Under the pieces are notes generated by a model, which searched no databases, had not been told where the DNA came from, and worked only from the letters and a program-made list of their open reading frames with translations. This document shows positions 1 through 7,905 of a stretch of DNA of 64,000 nucleotides, one piece after another; within the stretch, counting starts at the first letter, position 1; each line of letters begins with the position of its first letter. The stretch covers positions 88,453,774-88,517,773 of the forward strand of contig CP092876.1 of assembly GCA_030710605.1 (NCBI GenBank), given 5' to 3'. Origin of the DNA: Cordylochernes scorpioides. Its lineage: Eukaryota > Arthropoda > Arachnida > Pseudoscorpiones > Chernetidae. A program made the position numbers and the translations under genes.

Positions 1-212
1 GAAAATTAATAAAGAATGTACAGGTTTCGTTGACCCACTTTCTGAAACTTGTCACCGCAAGGAATTATGGGTATGCAGTTTAATCGTCTGGAAAATAAAA
101 CGACCCTGTGGAAAAAATTGTGAAATGAAACAAAATCGATAACTTTAATTATTTTGTGAAAGGTTGCATTTCAAAAATTTATTGGCTTTAACTATTGCCT
201 AATTGTACACGT

Positions 213-703
213 CCGTGGTTAGCTTTTCTTGATTAATCAAGAATGGGTATTTGGCCAATTCTCGAATAGTTAAAAATCAACGAGAATAGTTGATATTTAT
301 TCCGATAGATGGCACAAGCCATCAGCAACTTCCAGTTGCACGATAAGGAGATGCCTTTTTCTTAATTTATGCACCTTATCCCAGTACAATATTGCATTTG
401 TACTTTTTTTTCTCATTGTGTAGCCTTCTCACGCAATTCTGGCCTTAGCTACCCATTTATGGATTTTTCAGGATGCCTTAATGACCAATTATTTGGTCGT
501 TTAGGTACAGCTTGCACCACGCTGATGAGGGCCGACAGCCCGAAACGCGTCCGTGGTTAGATTTTCTTGATTAATCAAGAATGGGTATTTGGCCAATTCT
601 GGAATAGTTAAAAATCAACGAGAATAGTTGATATTTATTCCAATAGATGCCGCAAGCCATCAGCAACTTTCAGTTGCACGATAAGGAGATGCCTTTTTCT
701 TAA
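213..703 (+). mobile_element. Retrozyme-like element with hammerhead ribozyme (copy 1)
   Basis: A unit of about 338 bp starts at 213 and begins again at 551, so the element is roughly one and a half tandem units. The restart coincides with the predicted cleavage position of a hammerhead ribozyme at 516-557. The 9-bp sequence TGTACACGT flanks it at 204-212 and 704-712, which looks like a target-site duplication. Each unit carries the palindrome CTTGATTAATCAAG just after the ribozyme. No coding frame is credible. Animal retrozymes are small non-autonomous retroelements with tandem units, type I hammerheads and circular RNA. A terminal repeat of a Penelope-like element is the alternative. Confidence 0.75.
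504..560 (+). ncRNA. Hammerhead ribozyme, type I, core intact
   Basis: Stem I is ACCACG (516-521) paired with CGTGGT (552-557). The core CTGATGA lies at 522-528. Stem II pairs 529-532 with 538-541 around the loop CGACA. GAA is at 542-544 and the short stem III is the self-complementary ACGCGT at 545-550. Cleavage is predicted after C551. All conserved core bases are present. The two-base-pair stem III is typical of hammerheads in Penelope-like and retrozyme elements, which often act as dimers. Confidence 0.85.
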
Positions 704-792
704 TGTACACGTTATGTTTTATTGCATAATAACTATATTAATAAATATACACTATTTTTGACGGGTATGATTCGTTTTGAATTAAAATAATT

Positions 793-944
793 TTCTACTG
801 CCCTTACTGCAATGATAGAATAATGCGAGGGCCTGGCTCATCAGTGGTGAACCCTCCCAGCGGTTTCGCCAGTTTAATGGGAGGGTTCACCACTGATGAG
901 ACAGGCCCTACAAATATTTATCATTGCAGTAAGGGCAGTAGAAA
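793..944. mobile_element. Palindromic MITE (copy 1)
   Basis: This is a near-perfect foldback of about 150 bp. The outer arms start TTCTACTGCCCTTACTGCAA and end with its complement. An inner pair of arms carries the complementary sequences TCATCAGTGGTGAACCCTCC and GGGAGGGTTCACCACTGATG. Half copies of the same sequence recur at 11970-12050, 25655-25735, 27566-27650 and 34005-34055, so it is a dispersed family. No transposase is encoded. Confidence 0.75.
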
Positions 945-952
945 TTTGCTTT

Positions 953-1035
953 AACACAAGATAAACAAATGTGAACAAAATTGCCTCTGTCTCCTTCAAA
1001 AAAATTCACTTACTTAAATTTTGTCCATGAGTGTA
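953..1035 (+). mobile_element. Fragment of mariner-type MITE (right end)
   Basis: The segment ends in TTTTGTCCATGAGTGTA and carries the AACAAAATTGCCTCTGTCTC body found in complete copies near 22305-22509 and 30510-30704. It is the right half of the MITE family whose left end forms the satellite arrays in this window. Confidence 0.6.
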
Positions 1036-1237
1036 AACCATTACAGAGAAAGTTGCATAACATCATTCAAGTAACATCTCTAGAGATTTATAGAAGTGGA
1101 TATTTTTACTTTATTTTACTTCTGAAGAAGTTAAACTTTTTAACAATGACCATTTTTTCTTTAAAATTGGTAAAGATCCTGTTGTGTATATTCATAATTT
1201 GTAGATAATTATATATATAGGTAATACAATAATGGCA

Positions 1238-1417
1238 CCAAAACAAAGTCGGTGGACGAGTGGGTAACACCCTCGATTCCCGACATTCGTGAACCGGGAT
1301 TGAATCCCGCGTTAAAATTTGGTTTAATATGTGAATAACCTTCATATATTATTCACTGTTTCAATTATCATGAACTAGGTTGCTCTTGTTGAGCGGTACC
1401 TATTAATGTGATTTTGA
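1238..1417 (+). mobile_element. tRNA-derived SINE (family A), copy 1
   Basis: The head from about 1248 reads like a tRNA, with an A-box-like GTGGACGAGTGGGTAACA and a B-box-like GGGATTGAATCCC. A unique body of about 110 bp follows. A 15-bp direct repeat, AATACAATAATGGCA, flanks it at 1223-1237 and 1418-1432. Other copies are at 50797-50976, 35176-35357 (minus) and 61787-61965. This is the structure of a Pol III-transcribed SINE. Confidence 0.8.
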
Positions 1418-1499
1418 AATACAATAATGGCAATGACATTCTGCCATCTGAAATGATTATATAAGTGGTCAGGATTTGTCTTTTTGTTTATAAATATAT

Positions 1500-1782
1500 T
1501 GTCGCGAGTATCGGACTGAAAGCACCTATAACCTCCTCTGGTTGCTGTTGTGACTTTCTCTCCAACATCACAGAAGGTTCTGGTAAGTCTCTCGAGTCCC
1601 CCCACCAGTGGCTGAGAGATACTGCTAGAGGGAAAGGAGATCCACATGAGTGGTGGTTCTCAGAAGGTCTTTGGGCTGTCTACAGGGTAGAGCTGCAGAG
1701 GTAGAGCAACGGAGCCTGGGTAGATGATCCACGGTGGAGGAAGGGGCGTCGTCGCAAAGAACCAGAGGGGAAACGCGCGACA
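1500..1782 (-). mobile_element. Solo LTR, ATAT target
   Basis: The sequence begins TGTCGCG and ends CGCGACA. It is flanked by ATAT on both sides (1496-1499 and 1783-1786). Its right end is the reverse complement of the LTR starts at 17356 and 19102, so it belongs to a related LTR family in the opposite orientation. No internal region remains. Confidence 0.7.
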
Positions 1783-1786
1783 ATAT

Positions 1787-2020
1787 TGTGGCGAAGAAAT
1801 AATTTATATTTAATTTAATTATTCAATGAAAATATTTGGAAACAGATTTAAAATTTTACATTTTCTAAATCATCATTTAGTTACCTAGCTTGTTTGCTCG
1901 ATATTCTCTAGCTGTAGATGGTTTGGTTGATTTGTTAAAAATTGTCGACTAGTCGTGGTGACGTTATCAATAAATACTCTCACATCGCCAGATATACAAA
2001 GACTTGATTTCTACGCTGCA
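1787..2020 (-). mobile_element. Solo LTR, second ATAT insertion
   Basis: It begins TGTGGCGAAG and ends CTACGCTGCA, with ATAT at 1783-1786 and 2021-2024. It shares its left ATAT with the neighbouring solo LTR, so the two insertions abut. A reverse-oriented relative lies at 39161-39397. Confidence 0.7.
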
Positions 2021-2024
2021 ATAT

Positions 2025-2499
2025 AATTGTCGTAGGCGTTGTGTTAACTGGCTCCAGGTAAAGGCTGTAAACTCCCAGGCCTACAGGTACGATATAGAGA
2101 TCACGACAGATCCTAGCCTCGGTCCAATACCGAATTGTACTTTAGATTGGCTGAGATTCTTACAAAATTATGAAATTTCTCGTTACTTGTCAATATTTCA
2201 CTGTACCATTATGTCATAACAAATTCACTAATATGTTCAATAGTAGGTATTCCATTTAATTTCAATTTAAAGCACTATGTTCCCCTAGGGACCCTGTCAT
2301 ACATGTATGTCTCTACATTTGTCTATACATATTTACAATAATTTTAGGATGTGAAGAATATGATATTAACAAGGAAAGAGATAAAATGTATTCTAAAGTT
2401 GGAAATATGTAAATTATCACATAGAAGCTAGGTACATAAAATATTAACACGCAAATATCCACATAGGATATAGCGTGTGTTTTGTAATGAATATATAAA
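2025..2499. other. Receptor upstream region, no clear feature
   Basis: This is sequence between the solo LTR and the receptor start, with no coding frame I can support. Candidate splice signals are a donor-like CCAGGTAAAG near 2056 and an acceptor-like ATTTTAGG near 2342. A 5' untranslated exon is therefore possible but unproven. A short motif resembling GCTATGTTCCCCTAGGGA near 2273 recurs near 52058 and, more diverged, near 20539. Confidence 0.3.
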
Positions 2500-4458
2500 A
2501 TGAGAGAGAGAAAGAAGACGATGTGTGGTGCAGGGATGTGGGCCAATGTCTCAGCGGCCGAGGCGGTGGTGGAAGAAGAGGCACCGTTCTCGTGGTGGCA
2601 GAGCGCGGTGATCGGCGTGCTGATCGGGGCGTGTATGCTGGTGACCATCGTGGGGAACATCTTGGTACTGGCCGCCTTCCTGCTCGAGCGATCCATTCGC
2701 CAGGCCAGCAACTACTTCATCGTTTCTCTCGCTCTGAGTGATCTCATGATTGGCGCTGTTTCCATGCCCTTCTTCGCAGCTTACGTCCTGGCAGGCCGCT
2801 GGCAGCTAGGTGCCGTGACATGTGACCTATGGCTGGCGATCGACCACACTGTCTGTCTGGTGTCCATCTACACCGTGCTGCTCATCACTATCGACCGCTA
2901 CTGCTCAGTGGCCATCCCCACTCGCTACCGCACCTGGAGGACCCGGTCCCGAGTGTTGGCGATGCTGGTGGTCACCTGGGTCATCCCGGCGCTCATCTTC
3001 TTCATCAGCGTCATGGGCTGGGAATCCATCATTGGCTTCCGGGACCTCGAGCCTGGGGAATGTGCCGTACAGTTCCTTAAAGATCCTATCTTCAATACAT
3101 CGCTTATAATCTTCTACTTCTATCTAACACTCATCATTATGGTTTGTCTCTACACTGGCATTTATAAAAAAGCAAGGGATCTTCATAAAAAGTCAGTAAA
3201 TAGACAAAAGAGAGTTCATTCCATGATCCAAATGAAAAAAGAAAATATACGTATTGAAAAGCGGCGAATTCCTCAATCCCAGAGTGTAATCCTGATGACA
3301 GAAAAACCCAAATTGACGATGCTGCCTATGACTCGTTCTCAGAATAACATCTGCATGTTTCTCTCGCCCAACACTTCTATCCACAAGAAAGGGTCGTTCA
3401 AAAGTTCTGCCAGCGATGACACGCTTTCGGACAAATCGGACACCTCTTTCTCCGATTCAGACGACCGTGCCATTCTGTCAAGGAAAAAGAAAGAAGAAAA
3501 AGACAAAAACTCAATGGCTGCTACAGCAGCTAACTTAGGACTGTTCAAGGCCTTGGCAGGGGCTCTTCCAGCCACGGGGAACATCCAACTACCAATGGTC
3601 GGCGCCAAGCAAAGTCTTTTCAACCGTAGCAGAGAGAATCTCACCGGCATTGAAATCAAAGTTGGCCTATCTCCTGATGCAACTTTAGAGAAAAGCGAAT
3701 CACCAAAACCAAAGCCTTTCAAGAAACAGGAATCAGTTCAATCTACGGAAGAAAGCACAATTCATTATATCGATGAATTTACCGGCTCTCCAATTAGCGA
3801 GGGTTCTTTGAACAGCGAGGAAATGCCTTTCAAAAATAGTTTGAAGGAAGAAACACAAGTGATTAGCCCTGGTGATGAGTCAGGCCTGGCGACGACTGAA
3901 TATACTTCAGAGGGCAAATCTTCCCCTGATCACGCCGCCATTCAGCAAAAACTAAAAGTCCCCGAGAATATACTTTCCATAGAACCGCACAAAGAGAAAA
4001 TATTGCCCAAACCAGAAATGAAAGTTGAACCTCCTAAAAGAAAAATGCAAACATTGGAAGCTTTAGATACGACAAGATTCAGAAGACCATCTTCGAAGAC
4101 TTCCTCGTTGTCTGGGACGAAGATTTCGTTGGTCAGCTCGTTGATTCGAAAGTTGCAACAGGAGCGGCGTAAGATGGAGCGGCGACGTAACGCCAAGTCT
4201 GAGAATAGAGCTCGCAAGGCTCTGCGCACCATTTCCTTCATCCTTGGAGCCTTCGTAGCCTGCTGGACTCCATACCACATCCTCGCTCTGGTCGAAGGCT
4301 TCTGTCACCAGGGCTGTGTCAACCATCACCTCTTCTACTTCTCCTACTTCCTCTGCTACGCCAACAGCCCCATCAACCCGTTCTGCTACGCCCTAGCTAA
4401 CCAACAGTTCAAAAAGACCTTTTATCGCATCCTTCGAGGAAACCTCAAGAAAACTTAG
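2500..4458 (+). CDS. mAChR-B: Muscarinic acetylcholine receptor, B-type (copy 1)
   Basis: This is a 652-residue rhodopsin-class receptor in one uninterrupted frame. TM1 is about residues 36-60 (N53) and TM2 carries D81. TM3 holds ligand-binding D115 in WLAID and the DRY motif at 132-134. C108 and C188 can form the usual disulfide. W160 marks TM4 and TM5 is about 197-222. The third intracellular loop is very long (about 225-570) and charged. TM6 has CWTPYH (588-593) and TM7 has NPFCY (626-630). [15 protein letters not shown] in loop 2/TM5 is typical of arthropod B-type receptors, which are thought to couple to Gi. Position 6.52, usually Asn in muscarinic receptors, is His593. N16 in NVS is a glycosylation site. 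The start has A at -3; Met8 is an alternative. Confidence 0.87.
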   Translation: MRERKKTMCGAGMWANVSAAEAVVEEEAPFSWWQSAVIGVLIGACMLVTIVGNILVLAAFLLERSIRQASNYFIVSLALSDLMIGAVSMPFFAAYVLAGRWQLGAVTCDLWLAIDHTVCLVSIYTVLLITIDRYCSVAIPTRYRTWRTRSRVLAMLVVTWVIPALIFFISVMGWESIIGFRDLEPGECAVQFLKDPIFNTSLIIFYFYLTLIIMVCLYTGIYKKARDLHKKSVNRQKRVHSMIQMKKENIRIEKRRIPQSQSVILMTEKPKLTMLPMTRSQNNICMFLSPNTSIHKKGSFKSSASDDTLSDKSDTSFSDSDDRAILSRKKKEEKDKNSMAATAANLGLFKALAGALPATGNIQLPMVGAKQSLFNRSRENLTGIEIKVGLSPDATLEKSESPKPKPFKKQESVQSTEESTIHYIDEFTGSPISEGSLNSEEMPFKNSLKEETQVISPGDESGLATTEYTSEGKSSPDHAAIQQKLKVPENILSIEPHKEKILPKPEMKVEPPKRKMQTLEALDTTRFRRPSSKTSSLSGTKISLVSSLIRKLQQERRKMERRRNAKSENRARKALRTISFILGAFVACWTPYHILALVEGFCHQGCVNHHLFYFSYFLCYANSPINPFCYALANQQFKKTFYRILRGNLKKT

Positions 4459-4491
4459 ATATGACAATCACACACAATTCCATGTAGTCTC

Positions 4492-4497
4492 AATAAA
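4492..4497 (+). promoter_or_regulatory. Polyadenylation signal of receptor copy 1
   Basis: AATAAA lies 34 bp after the receptor stop codon. The same hexamer is conserved in copy 2 at 54272-54277. There is no genomic poly-A tract after it, which argues against a recent retrocopy. Confidence 0.5.
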
Positions 4498-4763
4498 ATT
4501 TTATTAGAATTTTCTACTGACTACTTTTTTTTCTGTATACATATAAAGACTAAAAACAATTTTTTTTTAAATAAAACACACAAAAAATAACTTAAAATAG
4601 AAAACATTAAATGGTTACGAATAGTAGAAAGTGTGAACATTGTCAATATTTAAGTTTATTCCATAAAAAAAGAACTATATGTAAAGTAGAAACAAAAATA
4701 AATAAATGTAATCCAATCTAATCAAAGTGCAATTATGCACATTTGCTAATTATAATTGGTCGT

Positions 4764-4925
4764 AGAGGTACAGCCTGCACCAAGCTGGCGAGGGCCAACA
4801 GCCCGAGACGCGTACATCGTTGCCTTTTCTTGATTAATCAAGAAATTGGGCTGGCCAAATATCATAGAACAAGTTAAATAAACGTTTAGTTTATTCCTGT
4901 TCTACTAGATGGCGCTATGCCATCT
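4764..4925 (+). mobile_element. Decayed hammerhead repeat, second family member (copy 1)
   Basis: A hammerhead frame is still readable (about 4768-4822), but the core reads CTGGCGA instead of CTGANGA and GAGAC instead of GAAAC, and stem I is mispaired. The downstream TTCTTGATTAATCAAGAA palindrome and the tail CTAGATGGCGCTATGCCATC belong to the same repeat class. It is predicted to be inactive. A small open frame at 4917-5105 overlaps the tail and shows no homology I recognise. Confidence 0.6.
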
Positions 4926-5109
4926 AAATTGCTCGACATTGATTCTCTTGTACCATGTTTGATTAGAAATATTTCATTTTTACATTCTATTAATGGTGTT
5001 TATAACTTGCATTTTGTAGCCACTAATGAAAATGTGGCAGATGGTTTTATTAAAACTTTAACAAATAAAAAACATCACATATTAATACAATTTGTAAATA
5101 TGTAAAGAT

Positions 5110-5389
5110 AACTTTAATAAACATATGTGTAAATATATTCATTAATCATTATATATTTATGTAAAATGTGGGTTGGAAACAAAAGCTTTTGTATAAGTAA
5201 CAACTATGGGGAGGTAACGCCATCTATCTTTGATATTTTAAACTGTTTATATTTCTGATAGAAAAAAAATTTATATTGAATTAAAGAGAGGATTTATTGG
5301 GTGAAATAATTCAAACATATAACGGTCTCTACTTCAGTGAATATATATGTTTTATTTATATATTATTTAATGTAATTTTTTTTTTTTTT
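5110..5389. other. No identified feature
   Basis: This is AT-rich sequence with poly-T runs and no convincing frame or repeat boundary. It is duplicated at about 59690-60000. Confidence 0.3.
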
Positions 5390-5501
5390 ATAATAAAAAA
5401 GGTCAGGTGTTGATATTAAATTAGGCGTGTATCCTGACTTCCAATAAGAGCGAGTATATGCCTCTCTGTTTTTAATATCAACATCTGACCTTTTTTATTA
5501 T
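5390..5501. mobile_element. Foldback MITE (copy 1)
   Basis: The arms are AAAAAGGTCAGGTGTTGATA at the left and TATCAACATCTGACCTTTTT at the right, around a loop of about 50 bp. The copy 2 counterpart is at 60001-60112. Confidence 0.6.
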
Positions 5502-5602
5502 TTATTTCACATGTTAAGCGTATTTACGCAAGTTTGGCCTTAAATACCCTTTTCTTGATTTCTCAAGAAACCTCTGGAAACCAAAAGATTTTTGGTGGCA
5601 GA

Positions 5603-5662
5603 GGTACAGCCTGCACCACTCTGACGAGGGCCAACAGCTCGAAATGCGTTCGTAGTTGGATT
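5603..5662 (+). ncRNA. Hammerhead ribozyme, partly decayed
   Basis: The core CTGACGA (5621-5627) fits the consensus CTGANGA and GAAA is kept. Stem I has mismatches and stem III has a C to T change. The paralogous site at 60225-60266 has perfect stem I pairing, so this copy has decayed since duplication. The repeat continues to about 5770 with CTAGATGGCGCTCTGCCATC. Confidence 0.55.
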
Positions 5663-5770
5663 TTATTAATTTATCAATAAAATAGGTCAGCCAAATATCA
5701 GGGAACAGGTTAAATCAACGTTTAGTTGATTTCTGTTCCACTAGATGGCGCTCTGCCATCTAAAAAACGC

Positions 5771-6160
5771 TCACGCTAGTGGTCAAGTTATATCTACTTT
5801 GTATAATTTAATGGAGATTAAAAACTTATTTATGGTAACTACCTTTATGATATAGAGCCTTTTTTTTTTCAGTTTCAGAAGTTTTTCAAACTCAAGAAGA
5901 CAGTTTATAACTTAATAATTTTTTACTGATTAAAAAAGAACTGTCTTAGAGAGATCGACATCCTCAATAGCGACTCATTTTTTATTCTTATTCGGGTAAA
6001 ATATCAAAGATATCAACTTCTCAAAGTTAAGGTATTCATTTCAAGCGTAAAACACACGTCATCTCTAACTATTGTTCCATGTTGTATTTTGCGAATTTTC
6101 ACACTCAATTTCACCAGTACACATCTATTGGTAAAGAAAAAGGAATCTCCTGATCATGCA
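5771..6160. other. No gene; duplicated spacer
   Basis: This is AT-rich sequence. The corresponding stretch of copy 2 (60380-61000) has a 219-bp insertion that is missing here. Nothing else is recognised. Confidence 0.3.
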
Positions 6161-6182
6161 ACTAAAAGTTGATGATGGTTTA

Positions 6183-6426
6183 TTTTGAGGGTTCAGGCGA
6201 GAATCCTCACGCCACTTCGCGCCTGGCGGCGCCAGTGTGGCGGTGGGAACCGGCCAAGACTGGAACACGGCAGTTGGGTTTCGGTTTTGGCGGCGAGCGG
6301 AAGTATCTCCGCGTCTGGCTGTGTATGGTGTTCTCCTTATGTTCCGGCACTGGTTATAAATAAAACCGGTACCAAGGGAGCTCCGACGACTCAGAGTGGA
6401 TTATTGACAAAACAACGGGCGCAACA
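6183..6426 (+). mobile_element. GC-rich insert, possible solo LTR (copy 1)
   Basis: This 244-bp GC-rich block stands out in AT-rich flanks and has GTTTA on both sides (6178-6182 and 6427-6431). It contains GGTTATAAATAAAACC, which could hold a TATA box and a poly-A signal. The flanks fit together as one hammerhead-repeat unit, so it looks like an insertion into that repeat. Short open frames inside are not credible genes. The ends are not TG...CA, so the LTR call is tentative. Confidence 0.4.
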
Positions 6427-6500
6427 GTTTACGCCATCTGTCGGAAAAAATATCAACTAATCGTTGATTTTTAATTATTCCAGAATTGGCCATTTTTTTT

Positions 6501-6560
6501 AGGCACAGCTTGCACCACGCTGACCGGGGCCAACAGCCCGAAACGCGTACGTGGTTAGCT
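6501..6560 (+). ncRNA. Hammerhead ribozyme, core mutated
   Basis: Stem I pairing (ACCACG with CGTGGT), stem II and GAAACGCGT are all intact. The core reads CTGACCG instead of CTGANGA, so two catalytic-core bases are changed. The copy at 61350-61407 carries the same changes, so the mutation predates the duplication. Confidence 0.6.
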
Positions 6561-6628
6561 TTTCTTGATCAAGAATGGGTATTTGTGGCCAATTCTTGGT
6601 TATTTAAAAATCAACGATTAGTTGATAT

Positions 6629-6871
6629 TGCCACGTGGAAAATTAGGGAAGACAAAAACTTCAGGAGGAAACAACAATTTATTTCAGGCAAGGACAAACT
6701 ATGAATTGTAAACAAAAGATAAGCCGCGAAGGAAATTTACAGAATCGCCAGATATAAACATAAAAATGACCACTCTGTTAATAAAAAAATAATAAAAATT
6801 AATAAATACTATGTTACATAATAAAAATTAATAAATACTATGTTGCATAATAAAAATTAATAAATACTATG
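6629..6871 (+). mobile_element. Solo LTR of the TGCCACGTGG family, right end cut
   Basis: It begins TGCCACGTGGAAAATTAGGG right after ATAT (6625-6628) and resembles the LTRs at 15835-16601 and 20083-20260. Copy 2 has the uninterrupted target near 61470. The right part has a 29-bp sequence, starting AATAAAAATTAATAAATACT, repeated three times. A copia LTR starts immediately at 6872. Confidence 0.65.
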
Positions 6872-6959
6872 TGTTGGAAACTGAATGCTACGACAGCTAG
6901 CGCCACACTGGCCTTATCATCACCACTACAGTTTGTTTACTTCTTCTCTATATTATAAA

Positions 6960-7714
6960 CTAGCCGAATGACCCGGGCAACGCCCGTGTTTTACCCGATT
7001 GAATGTTTTGATTCAAATACTATTTGTTACAATTATAAATTGGCGCCTTAAATAATTGCATATGTTGGTTAATAACTATAGCCTATGTGCTTTATCTGTC
7101 TATGTCAGTGATTCTCAACCAATGTGCCGCGGTAATTTTGTGTGCCGCGAAATTCTAAAAATGTGCCGCCGAATTTTAGTCATATGATTATGTTCACGTT
7201 TGTATTGGTTTTTCTTTTTTCTTTTTCATTTTTTTACTTTTTAAAATAACGAAATTAGCAAATTGAATGTTAGAGATGTATATTACTTATATTTTGCATA
7301 GAAATATTGATACATAATTTGAATTTTCTTGCATTCAAGTTAGCAAAAGTGTGCCGCGAAATTCTAAAATTGTGCCGCCAAATTTTCAAATCTTTAAAAT
7401 AATGCCGCAACAAAAAAAAGGTTGAGAATCACTGGTCTATGTACTGTTGGCTTCCGTAGGCGTCTCTTACTGGGAAAAAGAAAGAGAGGATTCCATTTGG
7501 TTATTATCTAATATATGCATTTATTTAGGGAGCGACCCGCTCCAACACAATAGTTACATAAATAGCGAGTGGGGGGACATGATGGGGGGGGGGGCAAAGG
7601 TGGCGTGACCGTAGCCAACAAATAGGAGGGCGCCATTCCAAAAAAAAAGCAAACGGTGACAGAGAGAGATGATTGATTAGGAGATGAGGAATGACGCTCG
7701 TAACTGTATATAGA
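6960..7714 (-). mobile_element. Non-autonomous Helitron inside the copia 5' LTR
   Basis: Read on the minus strand it starts TCTATATACAGTTACGAGCG. It ends with a GC hairpin (CACGGGCGTTGCCCGGG) followed by CTAG and a host T, which is Helitron architecture. The undisturbed target is visible in the 3' LTR near 12150. Without the nested hAT insert it is about 418 bp, matching the copy at 13064-13479. A truncated third copy is at 29838-30166. No helicase is encoded. Confidence 0.7.
7106..7434. mobile_element. hAT-type MITE nested in the Helitron
   Basis: The terminal inverted repeats are CAGTGATTCTCAACC and GGTTGAGAATCACTG. There is a perfect 8-bp target duplication, GTCTATGT, at 7098-7105 and 7435-7442. 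The uninterrupted sequence is seen in the Helitron copy near 29860. Interior sequence is repetitive (TGTGCCGC repeated) and non-coding. Confidence 0.85.
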
Positions 7715-7905
7715 ATGTGTTCGCTACTATAAATTTGTTTTTCTTACTAAATGGATAATAAAGATTATTATCATATAATTATCAACGTCCTCATGCCTTC
7801 ATACAAGCTGTAAGTACCTAAATCTTACAACAATTAGATTATGAGACTGAATATTGCATGAAATTCAACTAACGAGTCAAGACAAAGAAAAAAGGCTTAG
7901 CAAAA

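Larger units (their letters stand above)
1..6628 (+). repeat. Segmental duplication, copy 1
   Basis: This stretch matches 49554-61470 in order and orientation. Shared parts include the hammerhead repeat, palindromic MITE, tRNA-derived SINE, two solo LTRs, the receptor gene, a foldback near 5.4 kb and a GC-rich insert near 6.2 kb. The left edge lies outside the window. The match stops where a solo LTR begins at 6629; copy 2 continues through that point with the uninterrupted sequence. Copy 1 lacks the copia, the 212-bp retroinsert and the foldback insert found in copy 2. It may be a true tandem duplication or two unmerged haplotypes. Confidence 0.9.

Noticed and set aside
369..560. 63-codon frame at 369-560 and its twin at 49929-50120
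   Set aside because: It ends in the hammerhead and follows the retrozyme unit; nothing indicates protein coding.
793..944. Permuted (type II) hammerhead in the palindromic MITE, from GGCGAAACC and CTGATGAGCC on the minus-strand reading
   Set aside because: Stem II could form from the outer GGC and GCC, but only about four bases are left for stem I, so the fold cannot close.
1248..1312. A functional tRNA gene in the SINE head
   Set aside because: The acceptor stem does not close, and four copies share the same downstream body, so it is a SINE head.
2313..2711. Minus-strand frame overlapping the receptor start, also present in copy 2
   Set aside because: It is antisense to the transmembrane 1 region and its length differs between copies.
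6169..6460. GC-rich frames as a gene
   Set aside because: The block has insertion flanks (GTTTA) and is duplicated with the repeat; two overlapping frames both stay open because of base composition.
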